The notes: generated by a model not told the origin, from the sequence alone. A DNA stretch of 64,000 nt from LD21 sp963715785 (GCA_963715785.1 OY970276.1:4898001-4962000), one strand, 5' to 3'. Counted from the stretch's first letter, positions 47,966-58,486 are shown. A program made the numbers and translations.

Positions 47966-47994
47966 ATGAATAAACCGGAAAATTATTTATAGTA

Positions 47995-48024
47995 AAGAGC
48001 CATTTGAGCAGGCTCAGGGCTCTT
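47995..48024 (+). terminator. Hairpin after the FISUMP gene
   Basis: AAGAGCC (47995-48001) pairs with GGCTCTT (48018-48024) with a smaller internal GAGC/GCTC hairpin, about 30 bases after the stop. The following bases are only moderately T-rich. Confidence 0.45.
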
Positions 48025-48035
48025 AAATTAAAAAT

Positions 48036-48060
48036 GCCCGGCACATCGTGCCAGGCTTTC
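48036..48060 (+). terminator. Intrinsic terminator-like hairpin
   Basis: GCCCGGCAC and GTGCCAGGC (48036-48044 and 48048-48056) form a 9-position stem with one mismatch and a 3-base loop, followed by TTTC. It closes the FISUMP transcript before the DUF4249 gene. Confidence 0.6.
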
Positions 48061-48197
48061 TGAAGTAGCAAAAAAAATTGTGTCGGGCAATTCTCAATAA
48101 GTTTATTAATATTTCAGAGTTATCCTAAAAAAGCAAATTTGGCAAAATATAAAATAATCAGATCTGACTTTTTAATATATCATATGCCATTATTCCT

Positions 48198-49427
48198 GTG
48201 AAAAAAATATCTTTTCTGGTTTCCATTATCATAATGATTGTTTCATGTATCGATCCTTATACTCCAAGACTTGGCACTTATATGCCGGTAATGGTAGTTG
48301 AAGGGCTTATAACAAATGAAAACCGGTCATATACTGTCAGTCTTTCATATTCCATGCAAAATATTGATTCAGTTACCAAAAAAGTTACCTGTGCGAATGT
48401 TTTTATCACCGATGCCTCGGGAATCATTACACAGCTGACTGAATCAGCGAAGGGTACATATAAATCTGACAGCCTTACTTTCAGGGGAGAGATAGGAAAT
48501 ATATACACATTACATATTAAAACCGATAACGGGAAAGAATACGTTTCAAATCCATGTACCATGCTGCCTGTGCCGGATATTGACACTGTTTACTGGGCAA
48601 AAGACGAGCAGACTGTAAACAATAATACAACTCTCACAGAGGGTATTTCAATTTATCTTGACTCAAAACCAGGATCAACTGATAAATTTTTTCTCCGGTG
48701 GGATTATTCTGAAAGCTGGAAATTTAAAGTCCCTTATCCCGTGAGTTTTATATTCATAAACGAAAAAAACATTGTACCAATTCCTCCTGATGAAATAAAA
48801 GAATATTGCTGGAAATTCAGCAACTCTTCGGGTATCAATGTCAAGTCTTTGCTTTCAGGTTTATCGGAAAGTGTGAAAAAACAGCCTGTCAGGTTTATAG
48901 CTACAGATGAATCAGACAGACTTACTGTAAGGTACAGCATAAATGTAAAGCAGTATTCTCTTTCGCAGCAGGAGTATGATTTCTGGAGTAACCTTGAAAA
49001 AACTGACGTCATTAATGGCGATATTTTCGGCATACAGCCTTTTGAAGTTCCTAGTAATATAAAGAACATCCATGACTCTACAGAGACCATCATTGGCTAC
49101 TTCTCGGTATCAGCTGCAAGTGGAAAAAGAATTTATATTAACTATGCTGATATTTACCCGCTGAACCTTCCGAATTTCAGCAATTCATGTTTAAGCTGGG
49201 CATTAGATTCGACAATGGCACCCGAATATAATCCATTAATGGGAGCAAATAATCCTACCATGGATGATTTCTACCATGCCTACTTAAAAGTCGCTGGGAT
49301 AATTTTTGTTGCACCAGTGAACGATCCTAAGGGCAAACTTGTAAAACTGATCTATTCTACATTCCCTTGCTCTGACTGTGAACTGACCGGATCATTTATA
49401 AAGCCTCCCTACTGGACTGATAATTGA
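48198..49427 (+). CDS. DUF4249-domain lipoprotein
   Basis: A 409-residue protein with the lipoprotein signal KKISFLVSIIIMIVSC followed by IDPYTP. MPVMVVEGLITNENRSYTVSLSYS is the typical start of the DUF4249 family, a Bacteroidetes lipoprotein usually encoded beside a TonB-dependent receptor. The C-terminus has SCLSWALDSTMAPE and FPCSDCELTGSFIKPPYW. No TonB receptor gene is present in this window, so this copy is an orphan here. Function unknown. Confidence 0.85.
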   Translation: MKKISFLVSIIIMIVSCIDPYTPRLGTYMPVMVVEGLITNENRSYTVSLSYSMQNIDSVTKKVTCANVFITDASGIITQLTESAKGTYKSDSLTFRGEIGNIYTLHIKTDNGKEYVSNPCTMLPVPDIDTVYWAKDEQTVNNNTTLTEGISIYLDSKPGSTDKFFLRWDYSESWKFKVPYPVSFIFINEKNIVPIPPDEIKEYCWKFSNSSGINVKSLLSGLSESVKKQPVRFIATDESDRLTVRYSINVKQYSLSQQEYDFWSNLEKTDVINGDIFGIQPFEVPSNIKNIHDSTETIIGYFSVSAASGKRIYINYADIYPLNLPNFSNSCLSWALDSTMAPEYNPLMGANNPTMDDFYHAYLKVAGIIFVAPVNDPKGKLVKLIYSTFPCSDCELTGSFIKPPYWTDN

Positions 49428-49472
49428 AATAAAAGCCTGTATGCAAGGACGATCAATTCATAATTCCAATTA

Positions 49473-49508
49473 ATAAAAAAAGAGCCGGAAACTAAAACCA
49501 GACTCTTT
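49473..49508 (-). terminator. Probable terminator of tRNA-Met
   Basis: The paired AAAGAG/CTCTTT arms flank an imperfect stem, with a run of T on the minus strand right after the tRNA 3' end. The same hairpin could also end the rightward DUF4249 transcript. Confidence 0.5.
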
Positions 49509-49510
49509 CG

Positions 49511-49584
49511 TAGCGAGACGGGGGAATGATCCCCGGACCTCATGATTATGAATCATGCGCTCTAACCAACTGAGCTATCTCGCC
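49511..49584 (-). tRNA. tRNA-Met (CAT anticodon)
   Basis: Read on the minus strand, a 74-base cloverleaf: acceptor 5' strand GGCGAGA pairs with TCTCGCT (one G-U at the end) plus discriminator A. The D-arm is AGCTCAGTTGGTTAGAGCG, the anticodon arm is CATGA-TTCATAA-TCATG, and the T-arm contains GGTCCGGGGATC-type sequence. No CCA is encoded. The CAT anticodon could also be lysidine-modified tRNA-Ile or initiator tRNA-Met; the A-T and G-U features make elongator Met the simplest call. Confidence 0.9.
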
Positions 49585-49616
49585 AATTTCAACCCCTTAT
49601 CATCAGGGTAACTGTT

Positions 49617-49680
49617 GCGCTCTAACCTCCCGATAGCTATCGGGATGATCTATCTCGCCATATTTCAACCCCTTATCAGC
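49617..49680 (-). pseudogene. Rearranged partial copy of the tRNA-Met 5' half
   Basis: On the minus strand it carries the same flank (GATAAGGGGTTGAAAT), then GGCGAGATAG, then a 16-base palindrome in place of the D-loop core, then GGTTAGAGCGC, which is identical to the real tRNA 5' half. It lacks anticodon, T-arm and acceptor 3' strand. It cannot be a functional tRNA. Confidence 0.75.
49629..49644. repeat. Perfect 16-bp palindrome CCCGATAGCTATCGGG
   Basis: A perfectly self-complementary 16-mer interrupting the partial tRNA copy. Related sequences are common in Bacteroidetes intergenic regions (from general knowledge). A partial relative, CCCGATAGCTTTTGG, occurs at about 50304-50318. Confidence 0.7.
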
Positions 49681-49724
49681 ATTTCCTGAAATAAAACATT
49701 GAAATGCTATGCTTTTTGCGGGTG

Positions 49725-49755
49725 CAAATATAATCAGTTTGTTACAAATTAACAA
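49725..49755 (-). promoter_or_regulatory. Predicted promoter of the tRNA-Met transcript
   Basis: On the minus strand TTG (49755-49753) and TATATTTG (49732-49725) are 20 bases apart, close to the Bacteroidetes consensus. Transcription would start near 49718 and run through the partial tRNA copy before the real tRNA. Confidence 0.5.
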
Positions 49756-49826
49756 TAAGGTTTTTTAGTTTCAATATTTTTTCTATATTGCAGAAATAGT
49801 ACATGATAACAGAATAAATCACTTGA

Positions 49827-50209
49827 ATGAGATCAAAGTTCGAACTGGAATATAATCTGAACTGCTCGCCAAAAGTGCTCTTTTCCCGGCTCAGCACGCC
49901 TGAGGGATTAGGGGAATGGTTTGCTGACCAGGTGAATGTTGACGGCTGATCTCTTCACATTTTTCTGGAATAATTCTCAGTCAAAAGCAAGGCTTTCTGC
50001 CCTGAAAGAGAATAAAATGGTCAGATTTGAATGGCTGGGAATGGATAATGAGGAATCAAATTACTTTGAATTCAGAATAAATCTTGAAGAACTTACCAAT
50101 GAACTTGCTCTTATTATAACTGATTTTGCAGAAGTCTGAAGAAAAAGAAGATTCTATATATCTTTGGGATTCACAGATCAACGACCTGAAAAGAGCATTA
50201 GGAATATAA
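49827..50209 (+). CDS. START-like domain protein (AHSA1/START_2-like), frameshifted as assembled
   Basis: Three adjoining frames give one protein of about 127 residues: MRSKFELEYNLNCSPKVLFS and LSTPEGLGEWFADQVNVDG, then DLFTFFWNNSQSKARL and MVRFEWLGM, then EEKEDSIYLWDSQINDLKRA. This matches the small Bacteroidetes START-like domain family of unknown function. Removing one base near 49946 (GGCTGAT to GGTGAT) and one near 50134 (GAAGTCTGAA to GAAGCTGAA) restores a single frame. No catalytic motif is known. Confidence 0.75.
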
Positions 50210-50480
50210 ATTTTATTCAGCTTCCCACTTCATATACCCGGCCAACCCTGAATTCATCTGCTGAATTTGGCAATAATTTCAATGACTGCAATGATCGCAA
50301 AGTCCCGATAGCTTTTGGTATGAATTATAATATTCTGACCTCGCCATCTAGCGACTGCTTTGTGTGTTCGCGGTTAAAAAAGAGCCTTTTATAAATCCGA
50401 TTTGTTCAGTTGAATAAAAATTGGGCAAATACTAAAGATGATTTTTGATAAAAATCGAGTAGTTTTGCACTTCAAATGAA
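50210..50480. other. Intergenic region upstream of lptG/lptF
   Basis: About 270 bases with no convincing gene. It holds a partial relative of the tRNA-adjacent palindrome near 50304 and the predicted -7 element described separately. Confidence 0.4.
50460..50467 (+). promoter_or_regulatory. Predicted -7 element TAGTTTTG
   Basis: Matches TAnnTTTG followed by CA, a frequent Bacteroidetes pattern, about 20-30 bases before the lptG/lptF start. No clear -33 box at the correct distance. Confidence 0.45.
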
Positions 50481-50488
50481 ATGAGTAA

Positions 50489-52017
50489 GTGAAAAAGGTT
50501 GACAGCTTTCTGCTTAAAATCATTTATTGGGCCCTTGATATTCACATTTTTTATCGTGCTTATCATCCTCATCCTGCAATTCCTATGGATGTACGTTGAT
50601 GAACTCGCAGGGAAAGGTCTTAATTTTAAAGTACTTAGCGAACTCCTTTATCATTTTGCACTTACATTTGTACCGACTGCACTCCCTCTTGGAATTCTTC
50701 TTGCATCACTAATGACATTTGGAAATATGGGAGAATTCAGCGAACTCTCGGCTCTCAAATCTTCCGGTATATCTCTTCAGCGGATAATGCTTCCATTAAT
50801 AATTCTCATTGGTTTCATAGCTATAATATCCTTTTTCTTCTCAAATAATGTGCTTCCTTATTCAACTGATAAGGCCCGAACTCTTCTCTGGGATATCCGG
50901 CGGAAAAAGCCTGATATTAATATTCAGGCAGGAACATTCTATAACGGGGTCCCTGATTTCAGCATAAAAATAACCACAAAGGATCCTGTGACAAATCGTC
51001 TCTATAACCTGATTATCTATGACCATCGCCAGAGAAGAGGTAATTATTCTGTCATTCTGGCTGATTCGGGCTATATGAAACTTACCACGTGACGAGACCG
51101 GTTTGGTAATGACTCTTTATAATGGTTATGGATATACAGAACTGGAGGAAAAAACTGTTAATCCGTCACTAAGAAAATATCCATCAAGAAAAGATTATTT
51201 TAAAGAACAGACAATTGTGATTCCTCTGACAGGATTTGATCTGCAAAGAAGTGAGGATGGACTTTTCAAATCGGGTCCGGCAATGCTAAACATTTCGCAG
51301 TTGACTTTTACAATTGATTCGCTTAACAACAAATATACTGCCAAGCTTAATACTGAATTCAGGGATTTTAAGAATATAAAACTCTATGTTGTCAGGAACG
51401 TGAATCCGGTTACGACCAACAAGCCTCCGCCGCTATAGAAACAACTTTAGCAGTAAAAGCTAAAGTTGAAAAACCCGTCGGACTTTTTGATGCAAGAGCT
51501 ATATTCGATTCACTTAGCATTCCGGAAAAAAAGACAGCCCTGGCTAAAGCAATTGAGGACCTTAAACAAGGTAACAATATACTTATTGAGAAAAATGAAT
51601 CACAGCATTATGAGATAAAAGCTATAAGACGATATGAAGTTGAATGGAACAAGAAACTTACAATGTCGTTTGCATGTCTGGTATTTTTCTTTATCGGTGC
51701 CCCTCTGGGTGCAATAATAAGAAAAGGAGGATTGGGAACTCCTGCTGTTATTTCGATATTTTTCTTTGTGGTTTATTATGTGATCTCGATTTCGGGACAG
51801 AAACTTGTAGAAGAAGATGTTGTAGGTACATTTGCAGGAATGTGGGCAGCTTCATACATTCTTATTGCCGATAGGTATTTTTCTTACATATAAGGCTACG
51901 ACCGATTCGGTTATTTTGAACATTGAAACTTATCTGATGTTTTTCAAAAAGATTAAAGATTTTTTATACAAGCTTGTAATTATTGAATCAGGCAAAAATT
52001 CTGCTGAATCAGACTAA
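50489..52017 (+). CDS. LptG/LptF (YjgP/YjgQ) LPS-export permease, frameshifted as assembled
   Basis: The combined frames give about 505 residues. The N-terminus is KKVDSFLLKSFIGPLIFTFF, with further helices such as ELLYHFALTFVPTALPLGIL. A soluble beta-jellyroll follows (PDFSIKITTKDPVTNRL to DSLNNKYTAKLNTEFRDF). The C-terminal helices are ACLVFFFIGAPLGAIIRKGG and LPIGIFLTYKATTDSVI. The layout is that of the LptB2FG permease subunits that extract LPS from the inner membrane. Frames change near 50516, 51090, 51433 and 51863; at least three are fixed by deleting one base. The start is uncertain: GTG at 50489 fits the first residues, and an upstream ATG may be masked by an indel. Confidence 0.8.
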
Positions 52018-52029
52018 AATAAATATATA

Positions 52030-53267
52030 ATGAATGATATTATTCTGAATACTATTGAAGAGGCAATTGAGGATATAAAACTCGGAAAACTACTGATTGT
52101 TGTTGATGATGAAGATCGTGAAAATGAAGGTGATTTTATATGTTCTGCAGAACTAATAACTCCTGAAATAGTCAATTTTATGGCTAAACACGGTCGTGGA
52201 CTTATCTGTGCTGCATTGCCTGAAGAGAGATGTGAAGACGCTTGATCTTAATCTTATGGTTGGTAACAACACTTCAATTCATGAAACACAATTCACAGTT
52301 ACAGTCGATTTGACTGAACAAGGAAACATCTACAGGTGTCTCAGCATTTGACCGTGCTCTCACAATTAAAGCTCTGGTCGATCCTGCAACTAAACCCTAC
52401 CGATCTGGGCCGTCCGGGACATATATTTCCTCTTAAGGCAAAATCAAAGGGAGTTCTGAGAAGAGCCGGTCATACTGAAGCTGTTGTTGATCTTACACGA
52501 TATGCCAATCTTCGTCCGGGAGGCGCGCTGGTGGAAATAATGAATGATGATGGCTCCATGGCAAGATTGACTGATCTTGTCAAACTCAGAGAAAAATTTA
52601 ATATAAAAATAATTGCAATTAAGGATCTGATCAGGTATACCCTTGAAAGAGATTCAATCATTGAGAAAGGCGACAGGGTTAAACTTCCTACTGAAAGAGG
52701 CGATTTTGAATTTATTCCATTCCGCCAGACAAGCAACGGAATTGAACATGCTGCCCTGGTAAAGGGGAAATGGACAAAAGATGAACCAGTACTTGTGAGA
52801 CTTCATTCTTCATGCTTTACCGGCGATATTTTTGGCTCAATGCGATGCGACTGCGGACCTCAGTTGCAGAAAGCAATGTCGATGGTTGAAGCAGAAGGAA
52901 AAGGAGTTGTAATCTATCTGAGTCAGGAAGGCAGAGGGATAGGTCTTTTGAATAAAATAAAGGCGTACAGGCTTCAGGACGAAGGAATGGATACTGTTCA
53001 GGCTAATATTAAGCTCGGATTTGGCAGAAGATGAAAGAGACTATGGCGTCGGTGCAAGCATTATGCGGGAACTGGGACTTGGGAAAAGTCCGGCTCATTT
53101 CAAATAACCCTGTAAAAAGAGCCGGACTGGAAGGTTATGGGATTAAAATTGTTGAAACAATACCTCTGATTATCGAGTCAAATCCTCACAACCGTTTCTA
53201 TCTTGAAACGAAAGCAAACAAAATGGGACATGATCTTTCATGCTATAAACATGTTGCCAATGACTGA
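52030..53267 (+). CDS. ribBA: RibBA: 3,4-dihydroxy-2-butanone 4-phosphate synthase / GTP cyclohydrolase II, frameshifted as assembled
   Basis: The RibB half reads GKLLIVVDDEDRENEGDFIC and HGRGLICAALPEERC, then MVGNNTSIHETQFTVTVDLT, FDRALTIKALV and TDLGRPGHIFPLKAKSKGVL. The RibA half reads VLVRLHSSCFTGDIFGSMRC, IYLSQEGRGIGL and LISNNPVKRAGLEGYGI. Both enzymes belong to riboflavin synthesis (ribulose 5-phosphate and GTP entry points), and the fusion is common in Bacteroidetes. Frames change near 52232, 52327, 52396, 53024 and 53085. Deleting single bases (for example one C in AAACCC, one A in GGGAAAAG) restores the protein. Confidence 0.88.
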
Positions 53268-53305
53268 AAAATGTCATCTATAGTCATATGATAATAAATC
53301 ATCTT

Positions 53306-54294
53306 ATGAAAAATCTCAGGATCGTATTCATGGGAACTCCTGAGTTTGCAGTGGCAACACTTGGGGTCATTGCTTATGAATGGCTTTAATGTGGTCGGAG
53401 TTGTAACTGCTCCCGACAAGCCATCCGGAAGAGGACGCAGAAGTTACCAAATCAGCTGTTAAGGATGTTTGCTGAATTCAGCAATCTTGCGCAAGTAATG
53501 CAACCACTGAATCTTAAGGATCCTGATTTTCTGAAAGCTCTTAAAGAATTAAATGCTGATCTTTTTATCGTTGTAGCATTCCGGATGCTGCCCGAAGAAG
53601 TATGGAAAATGCCGTCGCTTGGGAACAATTAATCTGCATGCTTCACTCCTTCCCGATTACCGTGGCGCAGCACCTATAAATCATGCTATAATAAATGGGG
53701 AAACCACAACCGGGGTAACAACATTCCTTATTGACGAAAAAATCGATACCGGAAATATTCTTAAGGGAAGAAGTTCAGATTTTCCCATTTGAAAATGCCG
53801 GCGATCTTCATGACAGATTAATGAGAACAGGTGCCAGACTGGTAATAAAAACCATAACAGCGCTCAATCGCTGAAAAGAAGATCGAGCCACTGCCTCAGG
53901 CTAACCTGACTAGATAAGAGGCAGAGCCTCCAGAAACTTGCACCAAAGATTCATCCCAGAGGATTGTATTATCGACTGGAATAATGACGCGCTCAAAATT
54001 CACAATTTAGTGAGAGGACTTTCACCATATCCATGCGCCAGATCATGGTTCAAAAATGATATCGGCTTCAATTTCATTTAAAATATTCGAGAGTCAGCCT
54101 GAAATTGAAAAACACTCTTTTATCCCGGAAAAATAATTTCCGATGGAAAACGCTATATTAAAATCAGTTGTAAGGATGGATTTCTAAAATTACAAGTCTT
54201 GCAGATTGAAGGAAAGAACCGGATGAGTACAAATGAGTTTCTCAGAGGATTTAAAATAGAAGACTTCACTATTCCTGAGAATCAACCGGTTTGA
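53306..54294 (+). CDS. fmt: Methionyl-tRNA formyltransferase, heavily frameshifted as assembled
   Basis: Across several frames the expected protein is visible: MKNLRIVFMGTPEFAVATLG, NVVGVVTAPDKPSGRGR, DLFIVVAFRMLPEEVW, INLHASLLPDYRGAAPINHA, TTGVTTFLIDEKIDTGNIL, LVRGLSPYPCARSWF and FKIEDFTIPEN. HASLLP and DYRGAAPI are the formyl-binding and catalytic loop motifs of Fmt. At least eight frame changes lie between about 53360 and 54100; those I resolved (for example one extra A at CGCAGAAG, one extra G at AAGGATG) are single-base insertions. Fmt formylates initiator Met-tRNA. Confidence 0.85.
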
Positions 54295-54300
54295 AACTTC

Positions 54301-55303
54301 TTAGCCATATCTTCTTACCGGTGCCGGTTCTGTTCCCTCAGCCATCCTGTTCATCTCATAGAGTTTCTTAAGCTTTATCCCATAGCGCTGAGAAATCTGA
54401 TACATTGTATCTCCTTCAACAGTATTATAATATTCTTTCCCCTGTTCTGCCTTATCGCGTTTGGGCTGAAGATAAAGCATCTGACCCGACTTGGCTGGAA
54501 ATCACTTTTCAGCTCATTATATCTGGACAAGTTCCCATTTCAGCAGCTGAAATTCATTTTCGAGTTTTTCCCTTGTATCTCCGTCCCTGACAATAATATA
54601 CTGAATCCTGTTATTTTCCATTACCCTTGGGATAATTGCCGAAACCGCCAGTATTCCCTGAAGCCGGAGATCTGATAGTTTTCTCAGCACTGCCTGATGA
54701 ATTGGTTTTCAGTGTATCTTTTAACAGTACTTCGCTGGAGCGTTCAGGAATATTTGCCACAGAAGCACTGTGATCATAATTCCAGAGATTATTTTCTTCA
54801 ATAGTCCTGATCAGCATATTTGCATAGTCGGGATTTGTGGCATATCCGGCCTTTTTCAATCCATATGCCCATGACTTTATAATCGTTGAATTATAGCTGA
54901 AAAGAAAACTATATCGTGGTACAGATTTCAGAAAATCTGAATGGTCATAAAATGACTCTTCAGGCTTATTGTATTTTCTGAAACATTCATTTCGTTTATT
55001 ATCATTATGCCTGATTGTAGGACCTTTCCAGTCATCGTGACATTTTATCCCAAAGTGATTATTGGCTTCCCGGGCAAGAGTGCTATGACCACAATCAGAT
55101 TCAATTATACCCTGTGCAAGGGTAATGCTGGCAGGAATACCAGTTCTCTTCATCTCATTGACAGCAAGATCCTTATATTTGTTTACATATTCCTGGACAG
55201 AAAAATCAGGAGCAGAAGATGATACTAAAGGTTTGTAGGTTTTACAAGAAAACAGACTAACTAAAAAAGCTAAAAGAAGAAAAGGAGAAAGTCTGTCACC
55301 CAT
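54301..55303 (-). CDS. Lipoprotein glucosaminidase (GH73-like) with C-terminal LysM domains, frameshifted as assembled
   Basis: I chose the ATG at 55303, which gives MGDRLSPFLLLAFLVSLFSC, a lipoprotein signal; the frame stays open further upstream without family features. The catalytic region has ASITLAQGIIESDCGHSTLA, NNHFGIKCHDDW and DHSDFLKSVPRYSFLF, typical of GH73 muramidase/glucosaminidase with the Glu of the I-I-E-S motif. After a frame change near 54640 come YIIVRDGDTREKLENEFQLL and, after another near 54500, EYYNTVEGDTMYQISQRYGI. These are two LysM peptidoglycan-binding modules. It likely cleaves peptidoglycan in the periplasm. It ends at 54301, converging on fmt. Confidence 0.82.
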
Positions 55304-55654
55304 ATGAAAAAATTTTAGGACAAAAATATAAAAAAAAGTATCAATAATACCTGATTTGACAATTACCCTCAAAGTGTCAGAAGCCAGCTTTAAAACAGGT
55401 GACTCAAAGTTTTTAATGATCTTTCTGTTCTCCTCCATCATGCTTCCCCGGAGAGAAATAAGGGTAGTCAGATAAGCTTTAGCAGGTAATAAAGATGAAG
55501 ACAGCTGTTCGCACTTTGGGAATTCCAGTTGGTGGAAAGGCCCGATGCCTGACAGGAAGTAATGGGATATTATCTTTCTATTTCAGGTCACTCCAAACTC
55601 TAGCTCACTCCAAACTTATTTTGTTACCTTTATGCTTCAATCATCAGGAGTATT
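55304..55654. other. Divergent intergenic region
   Basis: About 350 bases between the glucosaminidase lipoprotein and cytidine deaminase genes. No gene is recognised. CTCACTCCAAAC-like sequence is present twice around 55588-55617; its meaning is unknown. Confidence 0.35.
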
Positions 55655-56124
55655 ATGATTAGAACGAAGAAATTGTCATTTTCATATACGGAGTATGAAA
55701 ATATTGATGAACTTGATTCGAATGATATGGAATTCTGGTCCATGCTGCGCGGCAGGCTGCAATGAAAGCTTATGCTCCTTATTCGAGATTCAGGGTCGGA
55801 GCAGCCTTAAGACTTGAAGCGGGGTTATTATTACCGGGGCAAATGTAGAAAATGCAGCTTTCCCTTCTGGCATTTGTGCGGAAAGAAGCAGTTCTTTCAA
55901 GTTCAATATCAAATTATCCGGATGATAAACCGGTAGCATTGGCTATAGCGGCTCTGAGTGAGGGTGTGCTGACCGATGATCCTCCATCTCCATGCGGAAA
56001 CTGCCGTCAGGTAATTGCTGAAGAGGAATCAAGAACGGGAAACAGGATAAAAATAATTCTGTCGGGAAAAAATAAAACTCAGATTATTGACGGGATCAGC
56101 GAGTCTTCTTCCTTTGCAATTTAA
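55655..56124 (+). CDS. cdd: Cytidine deaminase, frameshifted as assembled
   Basis: The start ATGATTAGAACGAAG follows a TCAGGAG ribosome site. Combined frames give FWSML, AARQAAMKAYAPYSRFRVGA, GANVENAAFPSGICAERS and SPCGNCRQVIAEE. The HAE/CAE-type Zn motif (CAER) and the PCGNCRQ pair are the classic zinc-binding residues of the tetrameric bacterial enzyme. The C-terminus shifts near 56105, so LLPLQF in the next frame is the likely true end (by about 56156). It deaminates cytidine and deoxycytidine in pyrimidine salvage. The annotated end overlaps the convergent response-regulator gene by 4 bases. Confidence 0.85.
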
Positions 56125-56839
56125 CAGGAAGAATCTGAAGCCAGATCTTCCCTGACTATCAGTTGAAAACCGGCGCCATGTATGTTTTTAATATTCAGGT
56201 CAGGATCTTCCGACAAAAATTTTCTAAGTTTTGTTATATAAACATCCATACTGCGGGCGGTAAAGTAATCATCGGATCCCCATATTTTCTTGAAGGGCCA
56301 TCTCTCTGCTTATCAGGGCATTCGGATTTACAGCCAACAATTCCAGCAACTGTGCCTCCTTAGGAGATAGCTTCTTTTCATCACTGCCGATAGTAAGAGT
56401 CCGTAGCTTTGAATTAAATACGAACTTTCCTATCTCATAGAAATCCTTTGTACCAGCCTGAAAATCGCGTCGTGAAATGATTGCCCTGATTTTTGCAAGC
56501 AGGATATCGGTATCGAACGGCTTGGTCACATAATCATCCGCTCCTACTCCATAACCCTTGAGGACATCATCTTTCAGCTTTTTTGCAGTTAGAAAAATAA
56601 TAGGCACTTCAGTGTTTATCTTGTCTTATCTCATTGGCAATAGTAAAGCCATCCACATGAGGAAGCATTATGTCAAGTATACAGATATTAAAGACACCTC
56701 TCCTGAAATGATCAATTGCATATTTTCCATCATCGACCCACTCAACTGAATAGTCGTTGATTTCAAGATACGATTTAAGAACAGAACCAAAGCTTAAATC
56801 ATCCTCAACCAGAAAAATCTTGACAGGTTTGTTGCTCAT
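56121..56839 (-). CDS. OmpR/PhoB-family response regulator, frameshifted as assembled
   Basis: The receiver domain has VKIFLVEDDLSFGSVLKSYL (acidic pair), NICILDIMLPHVDGFT with the phosphoacceptor Asp, and PIIFLTAKKLKDDVLKGYGV, GADDYVTKPFDTD with the conserved Lys. The winged-helix effector has LSPKEAQLLELLAVNPNALI, SREMAL and, in another frame, MDVYITKLRKFLSEDPDLNI and NIHGAGFQLIV. Frame changes near 56616 (an extra A in an AAA run) and 56290 are single-base. The gene starts 2 bases after the stop of the histidine kinase, so they form one operon. It is the candidate binder of the TTAAC repeat array upstream. Confidence 0.88.
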
Positions 56840-56841
56840 TG

Positions 56842-58486
56842 CTAATTATCCCAGTTAAATGGTAAAAATATTTCGAACCGGCTTCCCTTTCCTGGTTCAC
56901 TATAAACATTTATATTGCCCTTATGGGCTTCAATAATAGACCGCGCATAATTTAAGCCAAGTCCAAAACCCTTGACATCATGCACATTACCAGAACTCTG
57001 ACGGTAAAATCTTTCGAAATATCTTGCTTTGAACGGCCTTAGTCATGCCAATGCCTTTATCTTCAACACATAAAATTAATCCTTTTTCGTAATTTCTGGT
57101 AGAAACAGTTATCTCAGGTACTTCCGGAGAATATTTTATCGCATTATCCAGCAGGTTATTCACAAGGTTTGTGAGATGCTCAGCTATCGCCAAATATGAA
57201 AGGATCCACAGCATTCAGATTGAGATTTATTTTCCCGTTTCTCTGATGAACCTGTATTTCTATCGTATCAACTGCATGCTCAATAATTGTATGAATCGAC
57301 ACATTTTCGAACCTGAACTCAATTTCTTTTTTATCAAGAGAAGCAATCTGAAGTATTGTTTCAACTTTCTTGTTCATCCTGCTGTTCTCTTTTTTGATCA
57401 TACCGATGAAATGTCGTATACTGTTCTCATCTTTGATGACCTTTGAATTCGTTATTGTATCGGCAGCCAGAGAAATTGTTGCAATAGGAGTTTTAAATTC
57501 ATGTGTCATATTGTTTATGAAATCCGATTTCATTTCTGATATCTTCTTCTGTCGTATTATAAAATAGAGACTGAGAGCAAATGTAGCCAGGATAAAGAGG
57601 GAGAAGAGCAATGAACCTCCAAGTATCCATACCATCGATCCGAGCACATAATTTGTACGCTCCGGAAAAATCACGGAAAGAATCAGATCCTGCTGGATTA
57701 GATTGTCGGGAAATAACCTGACCATATATTTACTCTTCAGAAAATCATTTTTTTGGGACTTCTTAAATATTCCGTCCTGAACAACCCCGTTTTTTATAAT
57801 TGCAAATTCATATGGTGTTTCTATTCCTGTATAAGCAAGCGACTGTTGGAGAGTACTTTCAATTTCATTATTATCAAGTTCGAGTGTCTTTTCCCATTGG
57901 TAGATCTCATTTATCATCTGGTCACTCATATTCTGAAACTCATTTGATCGTTTCTTAACCCAGTTAAGAAATTCTTTTTGTTTTATATAGACAGCCCTTG
58001 AATTCGTATTCACCTTATCTCCGTTTTTGAGTATATTCATGTTGCCCGACTTATCGGGAGCAGAAACAACATAAGTAACAGAATCGGATAATAGTTTATT
58101 ATCCTTTGTAATTGTGTATGATTTGTTTACTGTGGTGATTTTTCCGGTATCAGGACCTCCGGAAAGCGATTGATGGGTAATACTTACGCTCAATTTATTA
58201 TCCGGGATCTGAAGAATAGGTCTCCTATGCTCAGGTATCCAGTCACATCACCTGATGAATCATTGATAGTAACCGGATCAGCCGGCATGAAATTATTAAA
58301 AAAGTTCATCTTCCGGGAAGATTCAATTGCATTGGCTGCATTTATAAGACTCAGGCTAACCCTGTTATTGAAGCCGTCATTCTGTATTTCAATTGCATTC
58401 TTTATCCACACAGTCTGAACCCAGATGATACCAATAATGGACAATACCATCATGAAAATCAGACCGGTGAATTTCTTTCTGTTCAT
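56842..58486 (-). CDS. Membrane sensor histidine kinase, frameshifted as assembled
   Basis: About 545 residues after joining frames. TM1 is FTGLIFMMVLSIIGIIWVQT. It is followed by a periplasmic sensor of about 200 residues, TM2 (GSLLFSLFILATFALSLYFI) and HisKA FINNMTHEFKTPIATISLAA with the phosphoacceptor His. The catalytic ATPase has the N box NNLLDNAIKYSPE, the G1 box VEDKGIGM and the G2 box GFGLGLNYARSIIEAHKG. Frame changes fall near 58190, 57190 and 57015. The signal is unknown. A TACTTTTG element lies at 58498-58491, only a few bases before the start codon. Confidence 0.88.

Noticed and set aside
50164..50394. Plus-strand frame of 76 codons upstream of lptG/lptF
   Set aside because: Starts inside the end of the START-like gene and has no recognisable features.
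55304..55441. Upstream extension of the glucosaminidase reading frame
   Set aside because: The ATG at 55303 gives a proper lipoprotein signal; the extension shows no such feature.
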